The notes: generated by a model from the letters alone, not told the origin. Shown: positions 7,474-17,084, numbered from the stretch's first letter. The stretch: DNA of 20,423 nt from Priapulus caudatus (GCF_000485595.1 NW_014577272.1:154210-174632); one strand, 5' to 3'. Program-made: numbers and translations.

Positions 7474-8257
7474 CAAATGGCATTCGAAGCACTAACTAAC
7501 TAATACTAATAGTATTATGAACAATATATAGGGCGTTTATTTTTTGGTATTTGTTCCGCGTAATTACAACGGACCAATCATACACGTTTCGTAAAATCCT
7601 TCGATAGAACCTGGACCCATGTTATGTCAAATTCACATACAACAGGTTTATTATGATTGAACAAATATAATAAGCTCTTGTACGTACAAGGCGCGTATAC
7701 GTATTCATATATTCGTATACATATATGGCGAGTATATACGTCAAACTTGCATACGTGCGTACGTATTGTATTCGATATGGCCTCTTGCACAACAGGGTGC
7801 GCTATATATATTAGTGTGCGCAGTGTATATTATTAGTCATTGTGAATAGGCTTTCCAATCATTCCTATGATCAACTATGAATCATGGCGTTACGTTTGAA
7901 GGTGAGTGTAAAGGTACATAGAAACGCTGTTCCTTTGAGAGCGCGCGCTAAGCAAGTATAGGATAAGTAAGTATGCTGCATGTTTGGGTAAGCCTGGGTC
8001 TCCGTTTGGTTGGTCGAACAATCCTTGGTATAATAAATAGGACGCTAGTCCGGACCACGCGATTGGTACGTCTAAATTTTCTCGCTATACCGGACTTGGT
8101 TACTGTATTTGTATCGATCAGACTTAAAAACGAAATCACTTGACAATTATACCGCGTGGCGCGTTAGCACTGCAGTGGCTATCCTTATGGCAGCTATATT
8201 TCAACCACCATCGACAGACCTCTCATGCATGCAACGAATGTATTTTATCTCGTGTAG
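7474..8257. other. Unique AT-rich sequence, nothing recognised
   Basis: Rich in TATACGTA-type tetramers around 7680-7790. No coding frame with family resemblance and no RNA gene seen. Confidence 0.5.
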
Positions 8258-8701
8258 GCCTGGACGGCGCGCCATGGGAAATATACTAACTGCAATTCTA
8301 CCGAGAGACAGCATGATACATCGTTCCGCGCTAAACCGTATACGGGTACTTCTAGGCAATTTGACAGTGATGCGCCAAATTTACCCAGTTTGTTTAATCA
8401 GCAAACATTCGTACTCGTGAGGACTTTTCCGCGCCGGAGTGAATATCTGTGCTACGCCGCCGTGGGCGACGTGGTCTTGGCGCAGAGACATCGCATGCCT
8501 GCGATATTTGAGAAGATGTTTCACACGCCTACTTGGCCTCGATGTGTCACGGGTTGTGTTCCTAGCTGCGATCACAGCGCATGCAAGTTAGCTGTTGTGA
8601 CTTCGCCGCAAATATTAATTGTACGAAGTAACGTTAACGAAATCAGACAGACTATAGCTTTTGTAGTCATTGCCCCTAATGAGCCATTGCACAATATGTA
8701 A
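8258..8701 (+). CDS. Candidate terminal exon, 147 codons
   Basis: The frame is open from 8258 to a TAA at 8699-8701. It begins exactly after a plausible splice acceptor (TTTTATCTCGTGTAG, ending at 8257), and its last in-frame stop upstream is that same TAG. There is no ATG near the start, so it would need an upstream exon. The translation has mixed composition with a hydrophobic, beta-like second half (QILIVRSNVNEIRQTIAFVV) and a Cys cluster (CVTGCVPSCDHSAC). I recognise no family. By a rough estimate about one open frame this long is expected by chance in a window of this size, so the evidence is composition plus the acceptor only. Confidence 0.25.
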   Translation, partial: AWTARHGKYTNCNSTERQHDTSFRAKPYTGTSRQFDSDAPNLPSLFNQQTFVLVRTFPRRSEYLCYAAVGDVVLAQRHRMPAIFEKMFHTPTWPRCVTGCVPSCDHSACKLAVVTSPQILIVRSNVNEIRQTIAFVVIAPNEPLHNM

Positions 8702-8731
8702 CAACAGCACTAGTAGATCGTATAACCGCGC

Positions 8732-8842
8732 GCCCATGCGCGCACATGCACACGCGCACGCACACGCACACGAACACGCACACGCACACGCACACGCACA
8801 CGCACACGCACACGCGCACGCGCGCACACACACACACACATA

Positions 8843-8891
<49 letters not shown>
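8732..8891. repeat. (CA)n / (CACACG)n microsatellite
   Basis: From 8740 to 8825 the array alternates CACACG and CGCACG; after 8826 it becomes nearly pure CA. The pattern suggests expansion of a hexamer variant next to the plain dinucleotide. Confidence 0.96.
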
Positions 8892-8893
<2 letters not shown>

Positions 8894-8916
8894 AAAACAC
8901 ATCACACCACACAGGG

Positions 8917-9006
8917 AGGAGAGAGAGAGAGAGAGAGAAAGAGAAGAGCGAGAGAGTAGAGAGAGATTAGAGGAGAGAGAGAGAGAGAGAGAGAAGAGAG
9001 AGAGAG
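8917..9006. repeat. (GA)n microsatellite
   Basis: Interrupted GA tract lying between two CA arrays. The same GA-next-to-CA pairing appears at 17675-17804. Confidence 0.95.
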
Positions 9007-9008
9007 AA

Positions 9009-9091
9009 ACACACGCACCCAACGCACCGCACACTGCACACCACATTGTTTCATCACACGGCACCGCACACGCACACATACACACACACAC
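9009..9091. repeat. Degenerate (CA)n tract
   Basis: CA-rich with interruptions, ending in a pure CA run at about 9076-9091 that adjoins the candidate exon below. Confidence 0.85.
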
Positions 9092-9411
9092 ACTTTGTGT
9101 CTTGTATAGTTCGGATATACACTTGCCCGTCTTACTCTTATAGATTCGGATATGAACCGTTGTTTCATGCACCGTGAAGGCCGGGGTGAATTCATAATCA
9201 TCGACATTTGATGATAGATGACATTGGTCGTACATATATCGCGCAAGATAGATCATCATACTCTTCATATTCACACCGTTCGTAGCTTCTAATGTAAGAG
9301 CAAGTTGTTCGGTTTGTTGCAATCCCTCGTAGATATTTCTCATTACGACACGATTTGCTGCCACCATTATAACACGGGCGTCATTTTGTAGGTGGAGCTT
9401 GCCATATATAT

Positions 9412-9412
<1 letters not shown>
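9092..9412 (-). CDS. Candidate internal exon, about 100 codons, unknown family
   Basis: On the minus strand about 107 codons are open between a TA array on the 5' side and a GT array on the 3' side. Codon choice is strongly coding-like (many RNY codons, no low-complexity bias). The peptide reads like a folded domain: ARVIMVAANRVVMRNIYEGL, then a helical stretch with EQLALTLEA and MKSMMIYLARYMYDQ, then DDYEFTPAF and beta-like TTVHIRIYKSKTGKC. Possible splice borders are an AG at 9398-9399 (GGCAAG, then CTCCACC) and a GT at the start of the GTGTGT run near 9095, giving an exon of about 300 bases. I do not recognise the family. The frame continues into both repeats, so its apparent 278-residue length is artificial. 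A decayed transposon gene is an alternative. Confidence 0.35.

Positions 9413-9415
<3 letters not shown>

Positions 9416-9447
<32 letters not shown>
9416..9447. repeat. (TA)n microsatellite
   Basis: Perfect TA alternation of about 16 units, continuing after the stem-loop at 9508-9514. The stem-loop element is therefore embedded in the array. Confidence 0.95.
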
Positions 9448-9450
<3 letters not shown>

Positions 9451-9507
9451 AGAGTAGATAATAGGAGATCTCCTCCTAATAAATAATCTCCTATTATGTA
9501 CTCTTGA
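9448..9507. mobile_element. 60-bp stem-loop inserted in a TA array
   Basis: TCAAGAGTAGATAATAGGAG and the next two bases (9448-9469) pair with 9486-9507 with one mismatch in 22, around a 16-base loop. TA lies directly outside both ends, which is what a TA-targeting element of the Tc1/mariner or Stowaway type would give; inside a TA array this cannot be distinguished from chance. Confidence 0.5.
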
Positions 9508-9515
9508 TATATATG

Positions 9516-10909
9516 TATACGCGTGAAGTTATAAATAGTCAGGTATATGCAGATCGGACGGTTTCCGGCCTAGTTATTCTTGTTAGCAATTTACATACAG
9601 GTCAAGAACCGCCATGCGAGCAACGTCGTGGTTGTTAGGACCGCAAATTTATACATGGTAATTGCCTGCAATCTTCTTAATCCCTATTGCGAAACGAGTG
9701 ATGCCCCGGCTATAGGTACGAGGTGATTAACAAGTAGCAACTTACTCTGATTAATGGATTTTGGTTAGATGCTGACCTTTTAGTCGAGTAATTTAATTGC
9801 TTCCTGGTTAATCGCAATCAATACACCTAGCTGGCACTGCGACTACATCTACAAAACAGTCCAGCCGTTAAAACTAACTCGAAAAAAAATAATCGAAGAG
9901 CTTGAGCTCAGTAAACGCTTGTCAATTTTTTTTTCACGTGTACGCGCCATAAACAATCTGTAGCATCCACCAGGTGTCCAGCGCAAAATTCATTTAAATA
10001 CATTTTAACTACTTTTGGCAGATCATTATAATGTTGGCGAGATGCAATCGGAATATTGTAATTGGTATTGCATTATTTTTAAGCATTATTCATAAATTGT
10101 GCACTTTTTTACATGTAATAGTTCAGACTAACTATAAAGTGAGCTATGATTGAAAAATTGAAAATCTGCATAGAAACTGAGCCATTGCATATCACCCCGG
10201 CGATGATTGCAACAATGCACCGCTAGGAGTCGTAATTATTTGCAGTATAGCCACTATACACGCAATAAGGAAGGCTACGAGTTTGTGCAAATAACGTTCC
10301 ACTGATCGATAAAATGGCGATTAAACAAAAGGCTGGACGCTATCGCGTGAGTTACCAATCAGTAACATCTTTCCGTCCGTACTGATTTATATTCTACGCC
10401 CTGTAGAAAATATGCATGCATTATTATTTTAGATGCCCAACCTAAGGTCGGAGCTTTTCCGGAGTTTCATTACATAAATATCGTGAGGCGCGTTCGTTGG
10501 TCTGCAACGGCGGTAATTAGCATCCCTGTTTGTCCGACAATCCGAGTATAATTCTTTGCTCGCGTGAGAGTCATATGGCCGTGATACTCTCCATGTTAAG
10601 CGGTAATTATATGTAGTGCTATATTTGCTACAAGCTCCAGTGCAATTTTGCTAAGGCGCTGTACCTACTAATTAGGTCCACGAACTGTTATTGCATTCCA
10701 CCCAGTTTGATGTACATAATTGGGAAAAAAATCAAATTCATTTCTTTGGCAAATTCATCGTATTGTGACGGTCGCCAGTTCGATATTTGATATGGGAGCA
10801 CGTTTCCGGGCAGAGCGCTGCGTGGCTGTGCACGGGGGAAATTATCGTTGAGCGAGCGTCGTTAGTGAAAATTGTAGGTTAACATTGTCACTGCTGCGGT
10901 TCTATTCGA
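9516..10909. other. Longest gene-free stretch, nothing recognised
   Basis: About 1.4 kb of AT-leaning unique DNA with no open frame of 60 codons on either strand and no inverted or tandem repeat that stands out. It could be intron or intergenic; nothing in it decides between the two. Confidence 0.6.
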
Positions 10910-11047
10910 AACACGCACGCTTGTGCGTACGCGTATGTGTATGTGTGTGCGTGTTTGTGAGTGTGAGTGTGTGCGTGCGTGGGTGTCTGTGTGTGCGTGT
11001 CTGCATGTGTGCGTGCGTGCATGCGTGTGTGTGTGTGCGTGTGTGCA

Positions 11048-11085
<38 letters not shown>

Positions 11086-11360
11086 CGTGCATGCGTGTGT
11101 ACGTGCGTGCGTGCGTGTGTGTGTTTGTGTGCGTGTGTGCATGCGTGTGTACGCGCGTGCGTGCGTGCGTGCGTGCGTACGTGTGTGTGTGTGTGCGTGC
11201 GTGTGTGTGTGTGTGTGCGTGTGTGCGTGCGTGCGTGCGTGTGTGTATGTGTGTGCGTGCATGCGCGCGCACGTGTATGTGCACATATGTTCATGTGCTG
11301 TGTGGGCGTGAGTGGTGTATGCGTGCTCATGTGTGGGCGCGTGGTAAGTGTGTGTGTCTA
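10910..11360. repeat. Long (GT)n / GTGC / GCAT microsatellite
   Basis: About 450 bases of GT with interspersed GCGTGC and GCATGC units, densest at 10960-11280. C/V-rich plus frames and H/T-rich minus frames across it are repeat products. The alternating purine-pyrimidine sequence is Z-DNA-prone by general rule. Confidence 0.97.
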
Positions 11361-11377
11361 GTATTAAAAACAATCTG

Positions 11378-11385
11378 TGACGTCA
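11378..11385. promoter_or_regulatory. CRE octamer TGACGTCA (1)
   Basis: Perfect palindromic match to the CREB/ATF binding consensus, about 20 bases after the GT array. No promoter is visible nearby, so function is unproven. Confidence 0.3.
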
Positions 11386-11509
11386 CCACAACCACTCTTC
11401 TGTTAGGAAGCTCTAGTTACACGAGCAGATTATTCCGCTTCCACTTGCTCACCTGCGTCAACAGGAAGGCCTAATAATTTCCGATGACAGGATGACATAA
11501 TTATTGTTT

Positions 11510-11510
<1 letters not shown>

Positions 11511-11551
<41 letters not shown>
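11511..11551. repeat. (TTG)n microsatellite
   Basis: About 14 perfect copies of the trinucleotide TTG, preceded by a T5 run. Confidence 0.97.
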
Positions 11552-11552
<1 letters not shown>

Positions 11553-11900
11553 ATGAATGTTGTATTGTTGATGACATTAATTATGACATAAAACAGTGGG
11601 GATTTTTACGATCGAAACTTTGCAACAATCTAATTAGAAATTCGGGCGAACAGTGACTAATTGAATACGGCAGAATAGGAAGCCGGGCTACTGCAACGAT
11701 AGGCGTAGTTCCGCTCTGTGTATGTATGCATTGAAATAATTATTATAACCATAGTAATGCTATCAATGCCAATGCGCAATCTGCCGCAGTCCGTCACTTT
11801 GATGGCGTCGTTTATTTGAGCACTTATACACGCAGGCTGCTGCCGATGGAGAACATTGCGGATGTACCAGGCTACCAGCACACCCGCGGCCCACAGTATC
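11552..11900. other. Unique sequence with one open minus-strand frame
   Basis: A minus-strand frame is open from about 11917 to a stop at 11657-11659 (about 86 codons) with coding-like codons, but it has no family resemblance and its far end lies in the neighbouring element. I do not call a gene. Confidence 0.4.
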
Positions 11901-12045
11901 GTGTACGATTTGTCAAATTAGTAAACCCATGTAGATTTGCAAACTAACCACTAAAATGTTCACAACTCCCATATTACAAATAACAAACTTATGACAAACT
12001 TAGACAACCCTACATATGGTTGGACTAATTCGACAAATCGTACAC
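11901..12045. mobile_element. 145-bp MITE-like element with about 35-bp TIRs
   Basis: GTGTACGATTTGTCAAATTA at 11901-11920 matches the reverse complement of 12026-12045 with one mismatch. The similarity continues with small gaps (GT..AACCCATGTAG against GT..AACCATATGTAG) to give arms of about 35 bases. The middle is AT-rich and non-coding. Flanks do not show an obvious target-site duplication. It directly abuts the Penelope-like remnant and may mark or have caused that element's 5' loss. Confidence 0.6.
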
Positions 12046-12147
12046 CATACAATATTGAATCCTTCTTGTCTTGTTCGGACATACGTCACACGTTCATAGA
12101 GCTTTCCGCACTGCGGTCACGACTGCCCCTTTATTAAACCCGAGAAA

Positions 12148-13132
12148 GTGATAAACAACTTTCGGATAACACATTTTTATTCCAAACTTGACGGTGATGT
12201 AACTCCCGAAATTCACATTCTTGTCAAAAACCTAATTACATCTTTGATTATTAATAACGATCTTCCAAAAAAGGCTTTTAATCTCCTTGTTGAAACACCT
12301 AAAGCGGCCAGATTTTACATGCTTCCTAAAATGCATAAGCCTGATACCCGGACGTCCTATAGTTTCTAACTGCAGTTTCCCTACTGAACAGATCTCGGCT
12401 TTCCTAGAAGACTTGCTGTCACCTATAGTACAATCGCTACCAAGGTATGACAATGATACGTCTCATGCTCTAGCCATATTTGAGAATTTTCGTTTTAACA
12501 ATGATCCAGATAAATTCATATTCACACTGAAAATAAAATTTTTATACACTGTGATGATACCTAATAATCAGGGTTTAATCGCTTTACGGTATTTTTTTAG
12601 ACAAGCGGTCTGATAATTTTTCTAATACTGATACCCTGATACGTCTAGCCGAACTCGTTTTAGCCAAAACGTGTTTTACCTTCAATGGAAATTTTTATTC
12701 TCAATGTAATGGCGTGGCTATGGGTACCAAGATGGGCCCCAGCTATGCTTGTTTATTTGTCGGCTACATTGAATCAAAAATGTTTGCGTCCTTCACTGGC
12801 CCCAAACCGAGCCTTTATCTCAGGTATATTGATTATGTTTTTGGAGCCGCATCTATGAAACTTTCTGCTTTGCAAAATTTCATCGACCATGTCACATCTT
12901 TCCACCCGTGTCCAAATTATACATACGCTATACATCGTCTGATAGGCTTCCTTTTCTGGACATGGTTGCTATTATCTCTGGTAGAAACTTAGTTACCTCG
13001 GTGTTTAATAAACCCACTGACACCCATTCTTATCTAATGTATTCATCGTTCCACCCTCGCCATACTAAGAATAGCTTAGCGCATTCTCAATTATTACGGT
13101 TAATTAACAAAGATATGCAGCTCACAAACTGA
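12148..13132 (+). pseudogene. Penelope-like reverse transcriptase, inactivated
   Basis: Frame changes occur near 12345 (before PGRPIVSN), in the T-run at 12592-12598, and near 12937 (before SSDRLPFLDM); the last block runs into a stop at 13130-13132. In motif A (FTLKIKFLYT, 12521-12550) the catalytic Asp codon is AAA (Lys) at 12530-12532. In motif C the usual YIDD is YIDY (12825-12836), with the second Asp changed to Tyr. A three-base insertion follows motif A (TVMIPNN). Two of the three catalytic carboxylates are thus gone, independently of the frame breaks. Motif B (MGTKMGPSYACL, about 12714-12750) is still well kept, so decay is moderate. Confidence 0.88.
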
Positions 13133-13140
13133 TTTTCATA

Positions 13141-13860
13141 CAAAGGCTTCCAACATGATTGAATGTTTCACACGCCGTGGCTATAATCAATCTGATCTAT
13201 CAAAGAAATTAAAAACGATACTTTCCTTAAATTGGGCGTCGTTAATAACCCCTAGAAAAGACGGCGCGAATAAAACTTCAGACAGGTGTCCATTGGTTTT
13301 AACCTATCACCTTTCAATCCTACACATCAAAAGTTTGTTAATTGATAATTATAAAATTCTCCAAAATGATCCAATCACAGCTAACATCTTTTCAAACCCA
13401 CCTCTATGCTCGTAGAGACGTGATACTAACCTCCGCGACACTCTTATTTCAAGCACCGTTTACAACTCTGACAACCCCGTGAGCCAACCTGGCTCATACC
13501 CGTGTTGTCGGAAACGTTGCAGTACTTGCAATTTTATCACGAATAAGTCTGTGGTTCAAGGACCTCGGCGCAAATTTATAGTGCGGGATTTCTTTACATG
13601 CGTGTCTAGGAACCTCATTTACGCTATTGAATGCGTAAAATGCAAAATCTACTATATTGGCGAAAAAAAATGCCGCCGCTTTGTTGAACACCTAAGATCT
13701 ATTCGCCTCAATTTGCACGGTTTTATACCAATGCAAGCCAACCAACCTTATATATATATATGCTACATGTCGAACCATTTCAAAGCGGATCTAACAAGAA
13801 CGGGCGCCTCGTTTTCCTAATGAGATGGGATACGGCGCTTGCTTCAGTTGTCCCTAAATA
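13141..13860 (+). pseudogene. PLE linker and GIY-YIG endonuclease remnant
   Basis: One frame gives the linker (NMIECFTRRGYN, LTYHLSIL, DNYKILQNDPITANIFSNPP) up to a TAG at 13413-13415, and the same frame then continues (RRDTNLRDTL to NSDNPVSQPGSYPC), so the stop is a single nonsense change. A Cys block YPCCRKRCSTCNF (about 13497-13535) precedes the GIY-YIG core LIYAIEC (13614-13634) and YYIGEKK (13650-13670). The segment normally between YIGE and RFVEHLRS is shortened, removing part of the active-site arginine region. A late shift near 13810 restores FLMRWDTA before the end. This domain nicks DNA at the target site in live PLEs. Confidence 0.85.
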
Positions 13861-14598
13861 AACACGCAGTCCATACGTGTAAGCGACGCCGCCATACTGT
13901 GTAAATAGCAATTTATTTTCTAGCGTCAGTTTCGGTCATCCAATGCTGCGCACCCCACCTCGGGCGCAGGTATCTCTCACCGCGCGCCGGAGGGTTACTG
14001 TAGCTATATATTGAACAGAATAGGTAATTGTGCTTCGATCGTTGCTCATTAACACGGCCAGGTATTGATGTGGCGAATGTGTAACATGGCGCAAGCATAA
14101 TATGATGACGTCACGTAGCCTTGGGTAGAATCGTCTGCACGCGTATGTTTGGAATGACTATCCATGTATGGTTTTCCCTCGGCTAGAATCGCTATACGGG
14201 TTACATCCGCGATACAAGCTTCCGTGCGCTGTACGAATGTCTGATACACGCAACAATAGCAGAATGCAGAGAAAATAATTCAACTGCGATTACCAAATTA
14301 ATCACCAGTTTTTTTCTCTCACCTTTTTCGATTCTCACCTTAACGGGACTACGAATTGCGGCCTTACTAGTATCTGGATGACGTAGGAGTCATTCATATA
14401 CATATACATAGATTAAAATAGGTTAGCAAGCTTCTCCTTTGCGGGATTGCGTTGAGTTTCCGGTTACTACTTTCTGCCCACGGCCTCTTTCTCAGTAGTG
14501 TGCGTGACAAAGAAAAGCAGGAACGCCAAGTATCATGACTCATGGACAGTGATTACCAAACCCTGAGCTATATAACGACCCGAGATGGATTCGCCAAA
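13861..14598. other. Unique sequence, nothing recognised
   Basis: Apart from the CRE octamer at 14106 I see no gene, repeat or structure. Minus-strand frames at 13913-14249 lack domain similarity. Confidence 0.5.
14106..14113. promoter_or_regulatory. CRE octamer TGACGTCA (2)
   Basis: Perfect palindromic CREB/ATF consensus in otherwise unique DNA. No core promoter is seen next to it. Confidence 0.25.
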
Positions 14599-14970
14599 CT
14601 AATTGGGTGGATCTGCAACGATCACCAGTAAGTTATCGAAATTTCCTTTATAGTTCATAATTATGATTTCGCGATAACGAGCGCTATACTGGTGAGCTAC
14701 GGCGATAGGCCGGAAGAACCATAGACAGTGACAACGATCGCGAGCTAATGTGACGGCATCGGGACGATTAGTCAGCGAAGATGTCTCATTGCAATGGCCA
14801 CGCGCGCACAGAACGCATCTGAGAGTTAGCCGTATAGATTTAGCAAAGCTGCTCTTTAGGGTCTTGAAAGGACGCAGGGCAGGATATTGGACGCACACAA
14901 CAGCGCATCGATATAATACAACATTTGCCGAGGTTTTCTCGTTATTAACTACGAGTGCAAACCTACAAAA
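14599..14970 (-). other. Open minus-strand frame of 124 codons, not called
   Basis: The frame is open from a TAG at 14971-14973 to a TAG at 14599-14601, with coding-like codons and a mixed composition (DAVTLARDRCHCLWFF, ARYREIIIMNYKGNFDNLLV). A TTTTGTAG acceptor-like site lies at its upstream edge, near 14963-14970. I recognise no family, and a few frames of this length are expected by chance. Confidence 0.18.
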
Positions 14971-15000
14971 CTAATGTTATCGACTGACTATTACATTATT

Positions 15001-15080
15001 TTCTCTCTCTCTCTCGTCTACTCTGCTATATATATATATATATATTATAATATATATATAATATATATATATATTATATT
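15001..15080. repeat. (TC)n then (TA)n AT-rich repeat
   Basis: A short TC run (15001-15015) and an imperfect TA array (15029-15078) with TATTATAATATA interruptions. Confidence 0.93.
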
Positions 15081-15081
15081 A

Positions 15082-15165
15082 GTGTGTGCGTGCGTGTGGG
15101 CGCGCGTGCGTGCGTGCGTGCGTGCGTGCGTGTGGACGTGCGTGCGTGCGAGCGCGTGTGTGTAA
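15082..15165. repeat. (GTGC)n microsatellite
   Basis: About 15 GTGC tetramers with interruptions (TGGGCGCG, GTGGAC). It is the complement of the ACGC arrays seen elsewhere in the window. Confidence 0.94.
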
Positions 15166-16492
15166 TTATGCGCACAATAATTTTTAGAATTCAGATGCAA
15201 TAATTATTAACTGTAGTTACAAATGCGTCTAAACGCATCTGCTCGTGTTTTTAAGTGACGTCATTAAATTTGCCGGAATGATTTTTATTCACAGATGCGG
15301 GTTAGTTCTGTAAAGTAGTCGCTGATTAAATACGCAGCAATGTACGCGCATTGTAACGCTACCACAGAGGATAGAATATTGCTTGTTAATTATCTATTCA
15401 AATTGCTATATAATTAGAAAAGCTCATTTTTACAACACAATGAAAACATACGCACATGTAAAACAGTTCTATCGAAAATAGGCTATTTAAAGAGTAGAAC
15501 GGTGGAATTGTCATTTGACAAGTGATTCAAATAGAGGCCATGCATATACGCCCATGCAACAGCAAATCGTGCACACGCATGATGTTACGTTGTGCATACT
15601 GCACACTTTCAACTTTGCTTTTTCAACTTGATCGACGCGTGTTTAAACTCTTGAGCGTTTCGAGTATTCCCTCGGGGTTTTATTACGGACTGCGTAGTTC
15701 TGCAAATTACTGTCACAGCTGGGTATTACCATGGGACATCGTGAACTGACGATATTGGTTTCCGTACTTGAGAATGAATACGACCTGTGTTGCACATTGA
15801 AAAGACCGCAATTTTGTTCAGGAAAAACGCAATTTTCTCGTTTTTGTTTGGCATTTTGCTGATTTGATTTAAAGCTCGCCGTCGGATTGAAAATAGAACA
15901 GAATGGGATTCGCAGAACAACGATGCCTATTTTTAGCATAATTTCTTTTTTGCGTTCCAACACTAGAAATCCCATTATCAGTAAACCTATAAAAATTTCA
16001 TAACGTTAATCGATTCAACCTGAATGCAAATTGCCGTCCATAGTTTCGCAACATTGCCTCCTGCAAATATATATATATATTTTTTTATTTTACCGAAAAC
16101 ATATTAATACTAAAATTGAACTGGATCATTCTTGATTTAATATAATACTAGAAAATTACCGGGCTTGAATTGCTTCCTTCTAAGATCACCTGAACGCGCG
16201 CCGGTTGTCTCCTCAAAGTCACCCTCGGGTAGGCTGTGGTCTCGGAGGTCCTCTAGCCAATATAGTGCAAGCGTAATTTGTGCAGGCTACATAGCATCGA
16301 TGACGAAGTGCTGATGCCTATCGTCCAGCTTTCCGTATACAGTAGGCTTACAATTCACTCGGAGTATACTTATTCACTCGGTATATGGGCCTACACACCA
16401 CGGTCGTAGCTCGGAGCTGGAGCTGCAACGCACTAGCGGCAGCGCTATAATATACCAGCCGTGATTTCTCTCAGAGACGACTGATGATATAG
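15166..16492. other. Unique sequence, nothing recognised
   Basis: About 1.3 kb. It holds a CRE octamer (15256), a short TA run (16067-16080), a small ATGCGT/ACGCAT stem near 15224-15238, and two copies of ATTCACTCGG (16350-16385). Open frames near 15522-15975 are short and show no domain. Confidence 0.5.
15256..15263. promoter_or_regulatory. CRE octamer TGACGTCA (3)
   Basis: Perfect CREB/ATF consensus about 90 bases after the GTGC array. Confidence 0.25.
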
Positions 16493-16870
16493 TGCGGAGT
16501 GCGCGTGTCAACCCACGCATCTCGCGAGAGCGCAGACGACAACGGCTCAGTCAAGAAGCGTCGCGCTCCGTCCCCTGGCGGTGGGCACACGCGCAAGCTG
16601 CAATGCGCATGCGCTAATGTGTTACGGACTCACGAAGTGCGCCGACGGGGAAACGCGTGCGGCCAGGGTCGTTCGTACGTCTGTAGGAAAATTGGCAAGG
16701 CGTTAGCCCGCGAAACAGGCAAACGTGGCGAGTGCCTCGCACACGTGTGTTCCCGCGAGCCTCTTATTGTGTTGTTTTGCTGTCAGCATGATGACCTGCT
16801 TGCATGGCTGGAGCGATCTCACGCTGCTGCCTGCTGTGTTCGCTTCCTTCCGAAACAGTATTTATTATAG
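16493..16870 (+). CDS. Cys-rich open frame, weak GRF-zinc-finger resemblance
   Basis: 125 codons are open between a TAG at 16490-16492 and a TAG at 16868-16870, with no in-frame ATG, so it would need to be an exon or a broken gene. The central part reads CACANVLRTHEV, then GNACGQGRSYVC, then GECLAHVC. Spacing and residues recall the zf-GRF finger (CxC...RT...G.N.GR.[FY].C...C), known from NEIL3, APE2 and topoisomerase III, but the usual CxFFxW ending is replaced by CLAHVC. The local GC content is high, which makes stop-free frames more likely. Upstream I see no good acceptor for this frame. The resemblance may be accidental. Confidence 0.2.
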   Translation, partial: CGVRVSTHASRESADDNGSVKKRRAPSPGGGHTRKLQCACANVLRTHEVRRRGNACGQGRSYVCRKIGKALARETGKRGECLAHVCSREPLIVLFCCQHDDLLAWLERSHAAACCVRFLPKQYLL

Positions 16871-16916
16871 ATTCTAAAGATAATTAATTCGTCTTTACCT
16901 TACATTCTCTATTCAG

Positions 16917-16948
<32 letters not shown>

Positions 16949-16949
16949 T
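16917..16949. repeat. (ATA)n microsatellite
   Basis: About 11 perfect copies of the AAT-type trinucleotide, the same motif that flanks the non-LTR fragment at 3667 and 4099. No element remnant is recognisable beside this one. Confidence 0.97.
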
Positions 16950-17084
16950 GAAATTACCTTATCTATAATTTTATTCATTTATCAAATCATCACATTAAAA
17001 TAAAAACCGGTCACCACTTAAATCGAAACGGCAAACGGCCAGGTTAAGGGATAGATTGCATCGCATAGCTTGCAAGTAAGCGTC

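Larger units (their letters stand above)
12060..13860 (+). mobile_element. Penelope-like retroelement, 5'-truncated and dead
   Basis: The whole segment reads as one ancient Penelope-like (PLE) open frame with the order RT then GIY-YIG endonuclease, now spread over all three frames. Recognised blocks are a HFYSKLDG-like finger, FYMLPKMHKPD, PGRPIVSNCSFPTEQISAFL, GVAMGTKMGPSYACLFVGYI, RLPFLDM, FNKPTDTHSYL, then a Cys-rich CNFITNKS block and LIYAIEC...YYIGE. The usual N-terminal part of the protein is missing. The frame ends at TAA 13858-13860, inside an AAATAAA signal. This order and endonuclease type place it among endonuclease-bearing PLEs of animals (Poseidon/Neptune-like by memory); the exact clade needs a tree. 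Confidence 0.9.

Noticed and set aside
8615-9451. A single 278-residue minus-strand protein
   Set aside because: Only the part at 9092-9412 is protein-like; the rest is translated GT, GA and CA repeat.
10862-11474. Six overlapping long frames across the GT array
   Set aside because: All are repeat products (C/V/R or H/T/A), mutually exclusive and without family resemblance.
11657-11917. Minus-strand frame of about 86 codons
   Set aside because: Codons look acceptable, but there is no domain, the 5' end falls inside the MITE-like repeat, and chance frames of this size are expected.
11901-12045. Terminal repeat of the Penelope-like element itself
   Set aside because: PLEs often carry terminal repeats, but no copy of this sequence is seen after 13860, so a separate MITE is simpler; not excluded.
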